Below, one piece after another: positions 7,421 through 15,344 of a stretch of DNA of 41,793 nucleotides; position 1 is the stretch's first letter; each line of letters opens with the position of its first letter. This DNA is from Gammaproteobacteria bacterium F7. Lineage in GTDB: Bacteria > Pseudomonadota > Gammaproteobacteria > Pseudomonadales > IMCC2047. Both the position numbers and the translations under genes were made by a program. Under the pieces are notes generated by a model, which had not been told where the DNA came from, did not search any database, and worked only from the letters and a program-made list of their open reading frames with translations. The stretch covers positions 1 through 41,793 of the forward strand of contig LUKI01000020.1 in NCBI GenBank assembly GCA_001593685.1. Direction: 5' to 3'.

Positions 7421-8185
7421 TTAATCTTGAAAATGCTTGAGCAGGTATTCCTTGGCCTCATTAATCTTTGCCGCCAAATAATTACTGCCACCACGATCAG
7501 GGTGAAACTTCTGCATCATGCTACGATGGGCTTTAATAATGTCGGCCTTGCTGACAGGCTCCTGCAAACCAAGAATATCAAGCGCCTCTTCATAGTTCAT
7601 CGCCTGATCGCTGGTATCGTCCGCCTCACCCGTTGCCTGCTCTGAGCCGTCAAACTGTGTCTGCCAATCACTGCCAAAACGGTAGTTCAAATAGCTACAT
7701 AGCAGTGCATAAGAATCACGATCAGCCTGGCACTCTTTGAGTAAATTCTGTAACTGTTGAATGGTTAGCTCTCGCAATGGGCAACCAGTAAATTGCCCCT
7801 TCAACACTTCACCACTGATTTCACCATTATCGTGATTCAGAGTCATGCTTAAAAATAGGCTGTGTACATTAGAAGTCTGCCCCCCTTTTGGCTTTGAGCC
7901 CATGGAGCGCATTCCTCCCACATTAAGATAACGTCGCGCCAACTGTGCCAAAGGCACAAAACGCAGCAACGGCAGCAAGCGCCGCATCCAGGGCAATAAA
8001 CCGGCCAGTAAAGCAAACAACCAGTGTAAACGGCCGGTAATCGCCAACGCAAACAACAGCAAAGTAAAAAGGCCAATCAGGGCAAAAAAGAAATGTCGCG
8101 TAAAGCTTTTCGGGTTTTGACGAAATTGATAGCGCAGAATAAAAAACAGCATCACGCAGATAACAACAATAATCAGAATACGCAA
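7421..8185 (-). CDS. membrane protein with C-terminal J domain
   Basis: A 254-aa protein with three hydrophobic stretches at about residues 2-20, 31-50 and 52-70, a middle region of unknown fold, and a C-terminal J domain (about 197-254) with the invariant HPD at 228-230. The layout resembles TIM14/Pam18-type or DjlA-like membrane cochaperones that recruit DnaK to the membrane. The partner and substrate are unknown. The start is TTG with a good AGGAG seven bases upstream. It is 15 bp downstream of the vWA gene, with which it probably forms an operon. Confidence 0.75.
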   Translation of the reverse strand: MRILIIVVICVMLFFILRYQFRQNPKSFTRHFFFALIGLFTLLLFALAITGRLHWLFALLAGLLPWMRRLLPLLRFVPLAQLARRYLNVGGMRSMGSKPKGGQTSNVHSLFLSMTLNHDNGEISGEVLKGQFTGCPLRELTIQQLQNLLKECQADRDSYALLCSYLNYRFGSDWQTQFDGSEQATGEADDTSDQAMNYEEALDILGLQEPVSKADIIKAHRSMMQKFHPDRGGSNYLAAKINEAKEYLLKHFQD

Positions 8186-8200
8186 CGATTAGCTCCTGAG

Positions 8201-8914
8201 CTATTTAGGGCCGGACAACTGTTTCACTACTGCTGCCAATGCAGGGCGTGAGTGACTAAAATCTTGCAGCGCCTTTTTCCCACCAGCGGCAAACACCGCC
8301 ACAGCGGATAACAGGTCCTGCAGCTGCTGCGCGCTGTTTTGATCAAAACGACACCAGGCACCACCAGACAGGCGAGCAATTTCACGAAATACTGGTTCAG
8401 CATCTGTATCATAGCCCTCTTGAAACACAAATACTGGCAGCCGGTGTATGCCCAATTGGCCGGCCAGATCACACAACAAATCAGGATTTTCTTCAACACA
8501 ATCGCCAACAAACACCAATGCACTCACGGGTTGACGCTGGTGCTCATCCAGCGCATGACGCAGCACACGCTTAATTTGCGTCAAACCGCCGACGCACTGT
8601 ACCTTTTGCATAACACGATGCAACTCCACCGCCTTATCGAACCACCCGCTAAAGCGCGCTTCCCGGTAACCGCGATAAAAGCACAGTTGAATGTGCAGAT
8701 TACCCACCTGCTCGGCACTTTCAAACATCTGTCCCTGGAGGTTACAGGCGGTATCCCAGGTGGGTTGACGACTGGCCGTGGCATCCAGAGCAAACATCAA
8801 ACGTCCGCCGCCATTTGTATCTGCCGTAACCGCCAGCTCATTAGCCTTTTCAAGAAACTCTGCAATATCGGTGGCACTTGAGTGTTTAGTTACAGTTTTA
8901 TCATCACGGGACAT
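8201..8914 (-). CDS. von Willebrand factor A-domain protein
   Basis: A 237-aa soluble protein with a vWA/Rossmann-like fold. The metal site is recognisable as DATAS at residues 44-48 (canonical DxSxS with Thr in the middle), T111 in GGLTQ and D137 in FVGDCVE. No signal peptide or membrane segment is visible, so it is probably cytoplasmic. It is followed at 15 bp by the membrane J-domain gene. The pair suggests a membrane-linked chaperone or quality-control function, but no process can be assigned. A TATAAT at 8986-8991 on the minus strand could be its -10 element. Confidence 0.75.
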   Translation of the reverse strand: MSRDDKTVTKHSSATDIAEFLEKANELAVTADTNGGGRLMFALDATASRQPTWDTACNLQGQMFESAEQVGNLHIQLCFYRGYREARFSGWFDKAVELHRVMQKVQCVGGLTQIKRVLRHALDEHQRQPVSALVFVGDCVEENPDLLCDLAGQLGIHRLPVFVFQEGYDTDAEPVFREIARLSGGAWCRFDQNSAQQLQDLLSAVAVFAAGGKKALQDFSHSRPALAAVVKQLSGPK

Positions 8915-9035
8915 ACTAGGAGCTCAAATATTGCTTTCCAATGTTGTCGTTAAGGATCTCATTAACATTAAAAATACGCTAACAAATTATAAATCCACCC
9001 GCCAGCCTCAAGGGATTTAGGCAAGGCATGGGGAG

Positions 9036-10859
9036 TTACTGATATTCGCCATACAGTTTGGCATACAAACCATCCTGTGCGATCAGCTCATCATGACGCC
9101 CCTGTTCACTGATTAAGCCATCCTCAAAAACATAGACGTGATCAGCCTGCTTAACCGCACTCAGGCGATGGGCAATGATTAAGGTCGTACGCTGTTTGAG
9201 AAAATCGGTCATCGCTTCGTGCAGTGCGAATTCAGTTTGAGAATCCAACGCCGAGGTGGCTTCATCCAGCACCACCACTTTAGGGTCAGAAAGAATCATA
9301 CGGGCAATGGCAATACGCTGGCGCTGACCACCCGATAGCCTTACCCCCTGACGGCCCACAACCGTATCAAGACCGCTATCCATAGCCTGCACAACTGTTT
9401 TTAATTGTGCAATTTCCAGCGCTTGCCAGAGCTGCTCATCGGCCATATCGTGCCCCATCGCCAGATTAGCACGCACCGTGTCATTAAAGAGCACCGGATG
9501 CTGTAACACCGTCACCACATTGTCACGCACCACATCCAGACCGATCTCGGTGACCGGCACATGATCGAAACATACTTGACCAGAGCTTAATGGATACAAA
9601 CCCAGCAACACCTGTACTAGCGTTGACTTACCGCCGCCACTGGCACCCACCAGAGCGACTTTTTCACCCGCAGCAATATTAAGGCTCACACCACGCAACA
9701 CGGGCGTTTCTGCATCATAGGAAAAACAGGCTTCCTGGATTTGAATGCCCACACTCTGTTTGCCCTGAAACGGATTTTGGCGATGAGGGTATTGCGGCTC
9801 TTCGCGCAGGCTGAACATCTGGTTGATACGCTCCAGCGCACCATTGGCACTGTACCAGGCATACTGAATATTCAATACATCCTGCACCGGCCCCATCATA
9901 AACCAGAGATAGCCAAAGACAGCAAACATTTCACCAATGCTCAGATCCGACAAAATGACCATACACATGGCAACGGCGCGGAACATATCCATACCGAGGT
10001 GAAAGACCAGAAAGCTTAGACGGCTGGCAGCATCATTTTTCCACTCAAAGGACACCGCTCGGCGGCGCACCGCTTTAGCGTGCTCAATCAACCCTTTCAC
10101 ATAGTGCTTTTCACGATTACTGGCCCGCACCTGCTGAATCGCATCCAGCGTTTCAGTTAATGCTTCCTGAAATACACCATAGGCATCATTTTCGTCGGCT
10201 TTAAGCTTTTTAACTTTCTTGCCAAACAGGGTAGTGAAATACACCACAAACGGATTAAAAAACAGGATAAACAGTGCCAACTGCCAGTGCAGCCATAGCA
10301 GCACGGCCGCGACACCAATAATGCTCAGTACGGCGACCAGAAACTTACTCAGCGTTTTACTAATAAAGTTATCGACGGCATCCATATCGGTGACAAAATG
10401 TGTAGCCACCCCGCCACTGCCGAGGGTTTCGTATTCAGCCATTGAAATGCGTGGCATCAGCGTTAACAGCTGGCTACGCATTCGATAGATGATGTCCTTG
10501 GCAATGGCCGCAAACTGCCAGCTCTGCCAGACGTTGCAGAGTAATGAAAGCGCCCGCAATAATACGCTGACAACCAGCACCGCAATAATATAAAGAAAAG
10601 GGCTGGCCCAAGAGTCAGGAATCAGCATATGGGTAGTTGCAACCAAAAAACCCGGCTTATCCAACAGTACTTCATCCACCAATAGCGGCATCAACATGGG
10701 AATCGGCACACTGGCAATGGTTGCCAGTAACGCCACTAAATTGGCAATCACCAGCTCACGACGATGCTGAAGCGCAATACCTCGGATATAGCGCCAGCTG
10801 AAACCGCCTTGCCGTTGAACCTCGTCCTGCTGAGCTTGCAACTGTTTGTCTACCGCCAT
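9036..10859 (-). CDS. ABC exporter, fused permease-ATPase (MsbA-like type)
   Basis: A 607-aa half-transporter with an N-terminal six-helix membrane domain (about residues 35-320) and a C-terminal nucleotide-binding domain. The Walker A GASGGGKST lies at about 405-413. Signature LSGGQ, Walker B VVVLDEATSALDSQ and H-loop AHRLS are all intact. Such proteins work as homodimers in the inner membrane exporting lipids, peptides or drugs; the substrate cannot be read from sequence. An upstream GTG (10865) is possible, but the ATG at 10859 has AGGTGG at good spacing. It lies 38 bp downstream of trhO and may be co-transcribed. Confidence 0.85.
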   Translation of the reverse strand: MAVDKQLQAQQDEVQRQGGFSWRYIRGIALQHRRELVIANLVALLATIASVPIPMLMPLLVDEVLLDKPGFLVATTHMLIPDSWASPFLYIIAVLVVSVLLRALSLLCNVWQSWQFAAIAKDIIYRMRSQLLTLMPRISMAEYETLGSGGVATHFVTDMDAVDNFISKTLSKFLVAVLSIIGVAAVLLWLHWQLALFILFFNPFVVYFTTLFGKKVKKLKADENDAYGVFQEALTETLDAIQQVRASNREKHYVKGLIEHAKAVRRRAVSFEWKNDAASRLSFLVFHLGMDMFRAVAMCMVILSDLSIGEMFAVFGYLWFMMGPVQDVLNIQYAWYSANGALERINQMFSLREEPQYPHRQNPFQGKQSVGIQIQEACFSYDAETPVLRGVSLNIAAGEKVALVGASGGGKSTLVQVLLGLYPLSSGQVCFDHVPVTEIGLDVVRDNVVTVLQHPVLFNDTVRANLAMGHDMADEQLWQALEIAQLKTVVQAMDSGLDTVVGRQGVRLSGGQRQRIAIARMILSDPKVVVLDEATSALDSQTEFALHEAMTDFLKQRTTLIIAHRLSAVKQADHVYVFEDGLISEQGRHDELIAQDGLYAKLYGEYQ

Positions 10860-10897
10860 AGCCACCTATACTGCTTTAATCGTTTTAAGTCAGCGTC

Positions 10898-11899
10898 TTA
10901 AGACTCCTGTTTTTGACCCGCACAGGAACGCGCCTTTAATTCTGCTTGTCGCTCGGCTTTTTGTTGTCGGGCTTGCGCAACCTCTTCGGCACTTAAACCG
11001 ATGTGATGCTGGCCCTGTTCAGCCGCTAATTGAATCTGTTGCTGGCGCTGTGCAAAACGCGCTCTATCTTCGACACTTTTTTCGTTGATACAGTGATGAC
11101 AGGATACTCCCGCCTCATAATCTGGCGATTGCTTATCCTGTTCAGAAATCGGTCGTCGACAGGCGTGGCACATGTCGTAATGTCCCTGTTCCAGACTATG
11201 GTCTACCGACACACGATTATCAAAGACAAAGCACTCACCTTGCCAGAGGCTCTCATCCTGAGGAACTTCCTCTAGATACTTGAGAATACCACCCTGCAGA
11301 TGGTAAACCTCTTCATAGCCTTGTTTAAGCATATAAGCAGAAGCCTTTTCACAACGAATGCCACCGGTACAAAACATCGCTACCTTTTTGTTTTTCTTCG
11401 GATCCAAGTTATTGTGAACGTATTCGGGAAACTCTCGAAAGGTTTCAGTATGAGGATCAAGCGCGCCCTTAAAAGTACCAATTTCCACTTCATAGTCATT
11501 ACGTGTATCAACCAGAACCACATCAGGATCGCTGATTAATGCATTCCAGTCTTTAGGTTTAACGTAAGTTCCCACCGTTTGGTTCGGATCAATCCCCTCA
11601 ACGCCCAAGGTCACAATTTCGCGCTTGAGCTTAACTTTCATTCGATAAAAGGGGTTTTCCGCTGCAAAGGACTCTTTATATTCGACATCTGCCAATCGCT
11701 TATCTGCTTTCAGATAAGCCAGCAATTCATCCATCGCCGCTCTCGAGCCCGCCACCGTGCCATTAATTCCCTCGTTTGCTAACAACAGCGTACCTTTAAT
11801 ACCCTGCGCTTTGCAGAAGCTTTGTAACGGCTCTCGAATCGCCTGATAATCATCAAGCGTAACGAATTTATAAAGTGCGGTAATCACGCATGTGGTCAT
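10898..11899 (-). CDS. trhO: tRNA uridine(34) hydroxylase, rhodanese-fold
   Basis: A 333-aa protein of the TrhO/YceA family. TrhO catalyses oxygen-dependent 5-hydroxylation of U34 in certain tRNAs on the way to cmo5U/mcmo5U. An N-terminal ferredoxin-like region (about 1-95) is followed by a rhodanese domain (about 120-220) with the active-site loop [12 protein letters not shown] (C177). A Cys-rich tail has CHAC and CHHC pairs that probably bind metal. The last ~50 residues are Gln/Ala/Arg-rich and low complexity. ATG start. The length is normal for the family. Confidence 0.92.
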   Translation of the reverse strand: MTTCVITALYKFVTLDDYQAIREPLQSFCKAQGIKGTLLLANEGINGTVAGSRAAMDELLAYLKADKRLADVEYKESFAAENPFYRMKVKLKREIVTLGVEGIDPNQTVGTYVKPKDWNALISDPDVVLVDTRNDYEVEIGTFKGALDPHTETFREFPEYVHNNLDPKKNKKVAMFCTGGIRCEKASAYMLKQGYEEVYHLQGGILKYLEEVPQDESLWQGECFVFDNRVSVDHSLEQGHYDMCHACRRPISEQDKQSPDYEAGVSCHHCINEKSVEDRARFAQRQQQIQLAAEQGQHHIGLSAEEVAQARQQKAERQAELKARSCAGQKQES

Positions 11900-12027
11900 A
11901 GGTCGGCCTGCTCAATTAAGCTTAAAAAACACATAAAAATGCGCTATTAGAGGCCGCGAAGTGTATACGAGAGGGGGAAAAAAATAAATTAATACAGAGA
12001 CTTATTCACCAGCAGTTACGATTCTTT

Positions 12028-12076
12028 AAGTATGCTCCAGCACGCACAACAGAGCGGAGCACACTTAATTTTTTAG
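12028..12076. terminator. stem-loop with T-run, candidate terminator
   Basis: AAGTATGCTCC (12028-12038) and GGAGCACACTT (12056-12066) form an 11-bp stem with a single mismatch, followed on the plus strand by AATTTTTTAG. On the minus strand the odd pair becomes G-U, so the hairpin is complete but lacks a U tail. It could shape the 3' end of the 12101-12496 transcript, or end an unannotated plus-strand RNA from 11900-12030. Confidence 0.35.
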
Positions 12077-12100
12077 TGCATAAATAACCCATTATCAGAA

Positions 12101-12496
12101 TTAATAATGCCAATCACGGTTATGTCTTGACCAACCAGTACGATAGTCATCATGTCGTTTGTGGTGTCGACGCTGCTTATCATAACCGTATTGATGTTTG
12201 TGTTTTTTATGTCCTGAATAATAATCTGCATGATGACAGTTAGCGTGATGCTTGTGCTTACGACGCTGCTTCTGATCATATTTTATCCCGTAATAGGGAT
12301 GATAGTTATATTGAATAATATGCCGTGCCGGATGCCCGTACGAATAACTGTACCGCTGATAATGGTGAGACTGATAACCATGATCATAGTTACTGTAGCC
12401 AATATAAAACTTTACTTTGTCAGCCTGTGCAAAACCGGCCGATAGCAATAAAGCAAGACCTCCCGCAATAGCAGTAAGCTGTTGATACCTTTTCAT
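12101..12496 (-). CDS. secreted His/Tyr-rich small protein, unknown
   Basis: A 131-aa precursor with a clear Sec signal peptide (residues 1 to about 25, ending AGFAQA-DK). The mature part is extremely rich in His, Tyr, Lys and Arg, with clusters such as HKHHANCHHADYY and RRHHKRHDDY. It has a single Cys and no recognisable domain. The composition suggests metal binding or a surface/periplasmic scaffold role, which is inference only. A strong GGGAGGG purine stretch lies just upstream of the ATG. It appears monocistronic. Confidence 0.7.
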   Translation of the reverse strand: MKRYQQLTAIAGGLALLLSAGFAQADKVKFYIGYSNYDHGYQSHHYQRYSYSYGHPARHIIQYNYHPYYGIKYDQKQRRKHKHHANCHHADYYSGHKKHKHQYGYDKQRRHHKRHDDYRTGWSRHNRDWHY

Positions 12497-12625
12497 CTGA
12501 TGGCCCTCCCGCGCTTAATCAGGTAAAGCCAGTGTAGTGCTACAAAGCTGAATAAAGCCTGAACATAATGGGGAATAGCGTTACACAGCCAGACTCAAAG
12601 ATAGAGACCAAACACCAAACCCCGT

Positions 12626-13252
12626 TCAAAGAACATTGGATACAGGACTCTCCAGAATCCGCGCGACCTGATCCTTTAATGCAGGTAAGACTTCCAACTC
12701 GAACCAGGGGTTATTTCGCAACCAAATGTTATTCCTTGGCGACGGGTGAGGTAACGGTAAAAAATCAGGTAAGTACTGCTGCCAATGCTTAACAGTGTCG
12801 GTCACAGAGCCAGGGTAGTTCGGCTTGATCGCCAGCCCCTGTTTAGTCAAATAATAGCGCTGCGCATATTGCCCGATTAACAGGGTCAACTTCACCTCAG
12901 ACAAATGACGATGCAGTTTTTCACGCCATAGCGTTGCACATTGCGGCAATGGCGGCAGATCACCACTTGCTCCTCGACCCGGGTAACAAAAACCCATTGG
13001 CAAAATGGCAATTTTTTCAGCGTTATAAAATAGGGCTTTATCTAACCCCATCCACTGCCGTAACCGGTCACCGCTGGCATCATTCCAGGCAATTCCCGTT
13101 TCATACACACGAAGCCCCGGAGCCTGACCGACAATAAGTAATTTAGCCGAGCCACTGGCACTTAGCACGGGGCGCGGCGGGAAAGGCAAACTTTCCGCGC
13201 AGGCCTGACAGTGTCGAATATCATCGACTAAGTGACAGAGTTTTTCGCTCAT
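12626..13252 (-). CDS. uracil-DNA glycosylase superfamily protein
   Basis: A 208-aa protein with the two superfamily motifs: GQAPG at residues 42-46 (motif A, like family 4/5 enzymes) and HPSPRN at 169-174 (motif B loop). An N-terminal C15-x2-C18 pair resembles half of the iron-sulfur ligands of family 4 UDGs, but the full four-Cys set is not obvious. Members remove uracil or related bases from DNA, or have other nucleobase roles. Exact activity is uncertain. ATG start, with a plausible promoter at 13267-13294. Confidence 0.8.
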   Translation of the reverse strand: MSEKLCHLVDDIRHCQACAESLPFPPRPVLSASGSAKLLIVGQAPGLRVYETGIAWNDASGDRLRQWMGLDKALFYNAEKIAILPMGFCYPGRGASGDLPPLPQCATLWREKLHRHLSEVKLTLLIGQYAQRYYLTKQGLAIKPNYPGSVTDTVKHWQQYLPDFLPLPHPSPRNNIWLRNNPWFELEVLPALKDQVARILESPVSNVL

Positions 13253-13266
13253 AACAGCTCAATCCA

Positions 13267-13294
13267 ACAATAACGACTTAAATATCAACGTCAA
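13267..13294 (-). promoter_or_regulatory. candidate promoter of the UDG-like gene
   Basis: On the minus strand TTGACG (13289-13294), a 16-base spacer and TATTGT (13267-13272) lie just upstream of the ATG at 13252. The -35 is close to consensus and the -10 matches 4 of 6. Confidence 0.4.
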
Positions 13295-13475
13295 ACCACA
13301 ACAACTAAATGCCGTTCAAATTACTAAGGAAAACCCACATGTACTATAACTGTCTAGGAGAAAAACAGTCTACCGCTCCAATAATCAGGCATATTTAAGC
13401 TGGAAAGTGCCAGGTATGTTTTAACGCGCAAGCTCGTTACATGGCATCGACGATTTCTGCTTGCTGCTTGTCAAA

Positions 13476-14408
13476 TCAGCTCTCCATCCACTCTTTCAAC
13501 CCTTCTAAACCTGCTTCGATTGAAGTTTGTGGCACAAAGCCGAGTGTTTGCTGCAGCTTGGTAACATCGGCTAATGAAAATTTGATATCACCTGCGCGCT
13601 CAGCTTCATAGCGTATAGCTATATCAGCGCCACAAACCTGCTTAACCTTCTCAGCAAGCTCACTAACCTGCGTCGACATCCCCGTACCAATATTCAGCAC
13701 CCCCTGATCATCTGCATCCAATGCTAAACGCAGCACTTTGACGAGGTCAGCCACATAGACAAAATCACGCGTCTGCGTACCGTCGCCGAATATCGTGATA
13801 TCTTGGCCTGCAAAACATCGATCCATAAAAATCGAGATAACCCCCGAATAGGGTGACGCTGGATCCTGTCTTGGCCCATAAACATTAAAGAAGCGAAACC
13901 CCATTGCACTGATACCGTACAGCTTGCTATATAGCTGCGCATACATCTCATTACTAAACTTATCCTGCGCATAGGGCGAAACAAGGTTGCCTGGTGCCTG
14001 AGCTTCCGTCAGTCCCTCCTGGCCCACATCAGCACCATAAACCGCAGCGCTGGAGGCGTACAACAGCCGACCTTTAAATGCTTGTTTTCTTAACGCTTCC
14101 AGTACATTGTTAAAGCCTAATAAATTACTTGCTGCAGACTGATCAGGGTGTTCAATTGAAGCAGGTACGGATACTAGTGCTGCCAGGTGGATAACAGCTT
14201 CAACCTCTCGGCAGGCTTCTTCTACACATGCCTTATCAGCGACCGAGCCCTGCATGAACTCAAGGCCACTCTGCATAAAAGGCAGATTACCCAGTTTTCC
14301 GGTACTCAAGTCATCCAAAACACGAACCGTAAAACCTTCATCTAATAATAAATGAACAATATGAGAGCCGATAAAACCAGCCCCACCCGTTACCAAAACA
14401 CGCTTCAT
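13476..14408 (-). CDS. NAD-dependent nucleotide-sugar epimerase (GalE/Gne-like)
   Basis: A 310-aa extended short-chain dehydrogenase/reductase. The NAD-binding GGAGFIG is at 8-14, with S119/S120 in YASSAAVYG and the catalytic Y146-x3-K150 (YAQDK). The FRFFNVYGPRQDP and FGDGTQTRDFVYV segments are typical of UDP-sugar 4-epimerases. The likely reaction is UDP-GlcNAc/UDP-GalNAc (or Glc/Gal) interconversion for the polysaccharide locus that begins here. It lies downstream of the EpsB_2 transferase on the same strand, but a terminator at 14453-14473 separates it from the 14499-14774 gene. Confidence 0.85.
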   Translation of the reverse strand: MKRVLVTGGAGFIGSHIVHLLLDEGFTVRVLDDLSTGKLGNLPFMQSGLEFMQGSVADKACVEEACREVEAVIHLAALVSVPASIEHPDQSAASNLLGFNNVLEALRKQAFKGRLLYASSAAVYGADVGQEGLTEAQAPGNLVSPYAQDKFSNEMYAQLYSKLYGISAMGFRFFNVYGPRQDPASPYSGVISIFMDRCFAGQDITIFGDGTQTRDFVYVADLVKVLRLALDADDQGVLNIGTGMSTQVSELAEKVKQVCGADIAIRYEAERAGDIKFSLADVTKLQQTLGFVPQTSIEAGLEGLKEWMES

Positions 14409-14452
14409 TATTTATTTCTTCCGCTTCAAATATACAGTTGATAGGTACAAAA

Positions 14453-14473
14453 ACGCCGCTATTTGAGCGGCGT
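14453..14473 (-). terminator. rho-independent terminator
   Basis: ACGCCGCT (14453-14460) and AGCGGCGT (14466-14473) form an 8-bp GC-rich stem with a 5-base loop. On the minus strand the stem is followed by five T residues, so it ends the transcript of the 14499-14774 gene. Confidence 0.8.
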
Positions 14474-14498
14474 CTGATATTTATAGGTAGCCCTAAGG

Positions 14499-14774
14499 CT
14501 AACCGTTGGCCCTTCGTTCTCCAGTACGGCGGTCATGCAAAATAACTTCACCGCTAGGCAAGGTCATAGGAAATTGAATAACATTGCTGTTGTGCCGTCT
14601 ATCCTGCCCAGAGCGTTCCACAAAAACACGTTCAGTTTGCCACTCTTCATCTCTCTGGTCGTCCTCCGCAGGGGCTTCAGACACATAATTTCTTGCTGCA
14701 ACAGTAAACACATAGGTCGCTACAGCCACTGCACAAATGCTTAATATGATAAAAATCCACAGCACACTGCTCAT
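14499..14774 (-). CDS. small single-pass membrane protein with DRR motifs, unknown
   Basis: A 91-aa protein with one N-terminal membrane helix (about residues 4-26) and a charged cytoplasmic or periplasmic tail. The tail holds two similar basic turns, GQDRRHN and HDRRTGERR, bracketing a proline-containing segment (NVIQFPMTLPSGEV). No family is recognised. AGAGG precedes the ATG at good spacing. It is flanked by a terminator downstream and a 185-bp spacer upstream, so it is probably transcribed alone. Its position at the edge of the polysaccharide locus is the only functional hint. Confidence 0.6.
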   Translation of the reverse strand: MSSVLWIFIILSICAVAVATYVFTVAARNYVSEAPAEDDQRDEEWQTERVFVERSGQDRRHNSNVIQFPMTLPSGEVILHDRRTGERRANG

Positions 14775-14959
14775 TCCCAGTCCTCTTAATAAAGACGCCT
14801 AAAGAATAAGACGCAAAAATCACGCCTATGTTTATTTTTTCTTTTATTACAAAGAGTTAATGATCACTAACACCTATAATTTAATAACTCTGTAAGAAAG
14901 GCTGACACTATTAAACGCCGATAAAATAAGCGCCGTCAAGGCCACTAAAACGACACAGT

Positions 14960-15340
14960 CTAAGGAAGCTTAGGTTTTCCACTATTGGTTTCAACCTGAA
15001 CACAACGATCATCCCACAAAGAAATCATCGCGAAATCCTTCACATTAGTAACCTTTAAGGCCGGAAGCCCCTGTTTTTCAAGCCACTGCGTTACAAAAGG
15101 CACATATTCCGGCACCGATGCTCGCGCCGTAAAAATTCGAACCTCGCGCCCTTCTTCAATCCAGCCTTGAACGCGTTTCATCATAGCAGGTATTGGTTCA
15201 CCAATATGGGCAGGACCGTACCAGCCATCGTAGTGTGCCAGGGTGCCATCAAGGTCAACACCTATCCAACCTTTTCGGTGCTCAGACGGTGCTTCACTTC
15301 TCTCTTTGGTAAAAGCCCGCTTTAAATGCTTCTTGAACAT
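14960..15340 (-). CDS. compact HAD-superfamily phosphatase-like protein
   Basis: A 126-aa protein with all four HAD motifs in a minimal, capless form: motif I DLDGT with D29 and D31, motif II T71 (IFTARAS), motif III K101 (NVKDF) and motif IV WDDR with D110/D111. A phosphatase acting on a phosphosugar or nucleotide is plausible; the substrate is unknown. An in-frame TTG at 15364 would overlap the upstream gene, but the ATG at 15340, four bases after that gene's TAA, is preferred. It is probably translated from the same message as the sugar transferase. Confidence 0.75.
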   Translation of the reverse strand: MFKKHLKRAFTKERSEAPSEHRKGWIGVDLDGTLAHYDGWYGPAHIGEPIPAMMKRVQGWIEEGREVRIFTARASVPEYVPFVTQWLEKQGLPALKVTNVKDFAMISLWDDRCVQVETNSGKPKLP

Positions 15341-15344
15341 CCGA

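Noticed and set aside
7303-7494. 63-aa minus-strand frame crossing the inverted repeat
   Set aside because: It overlaps the J-domain gene in another frame and its translation comes from the repeat element; no ribosome-binding site or family support.
8339-8881. 180-aa plus-strand frame opposite the vWA gene
   Set aside because: Antisense shadow; the minus-strand vWA protein has an intact metal-site motif set and the plus frame has no recognisable features.
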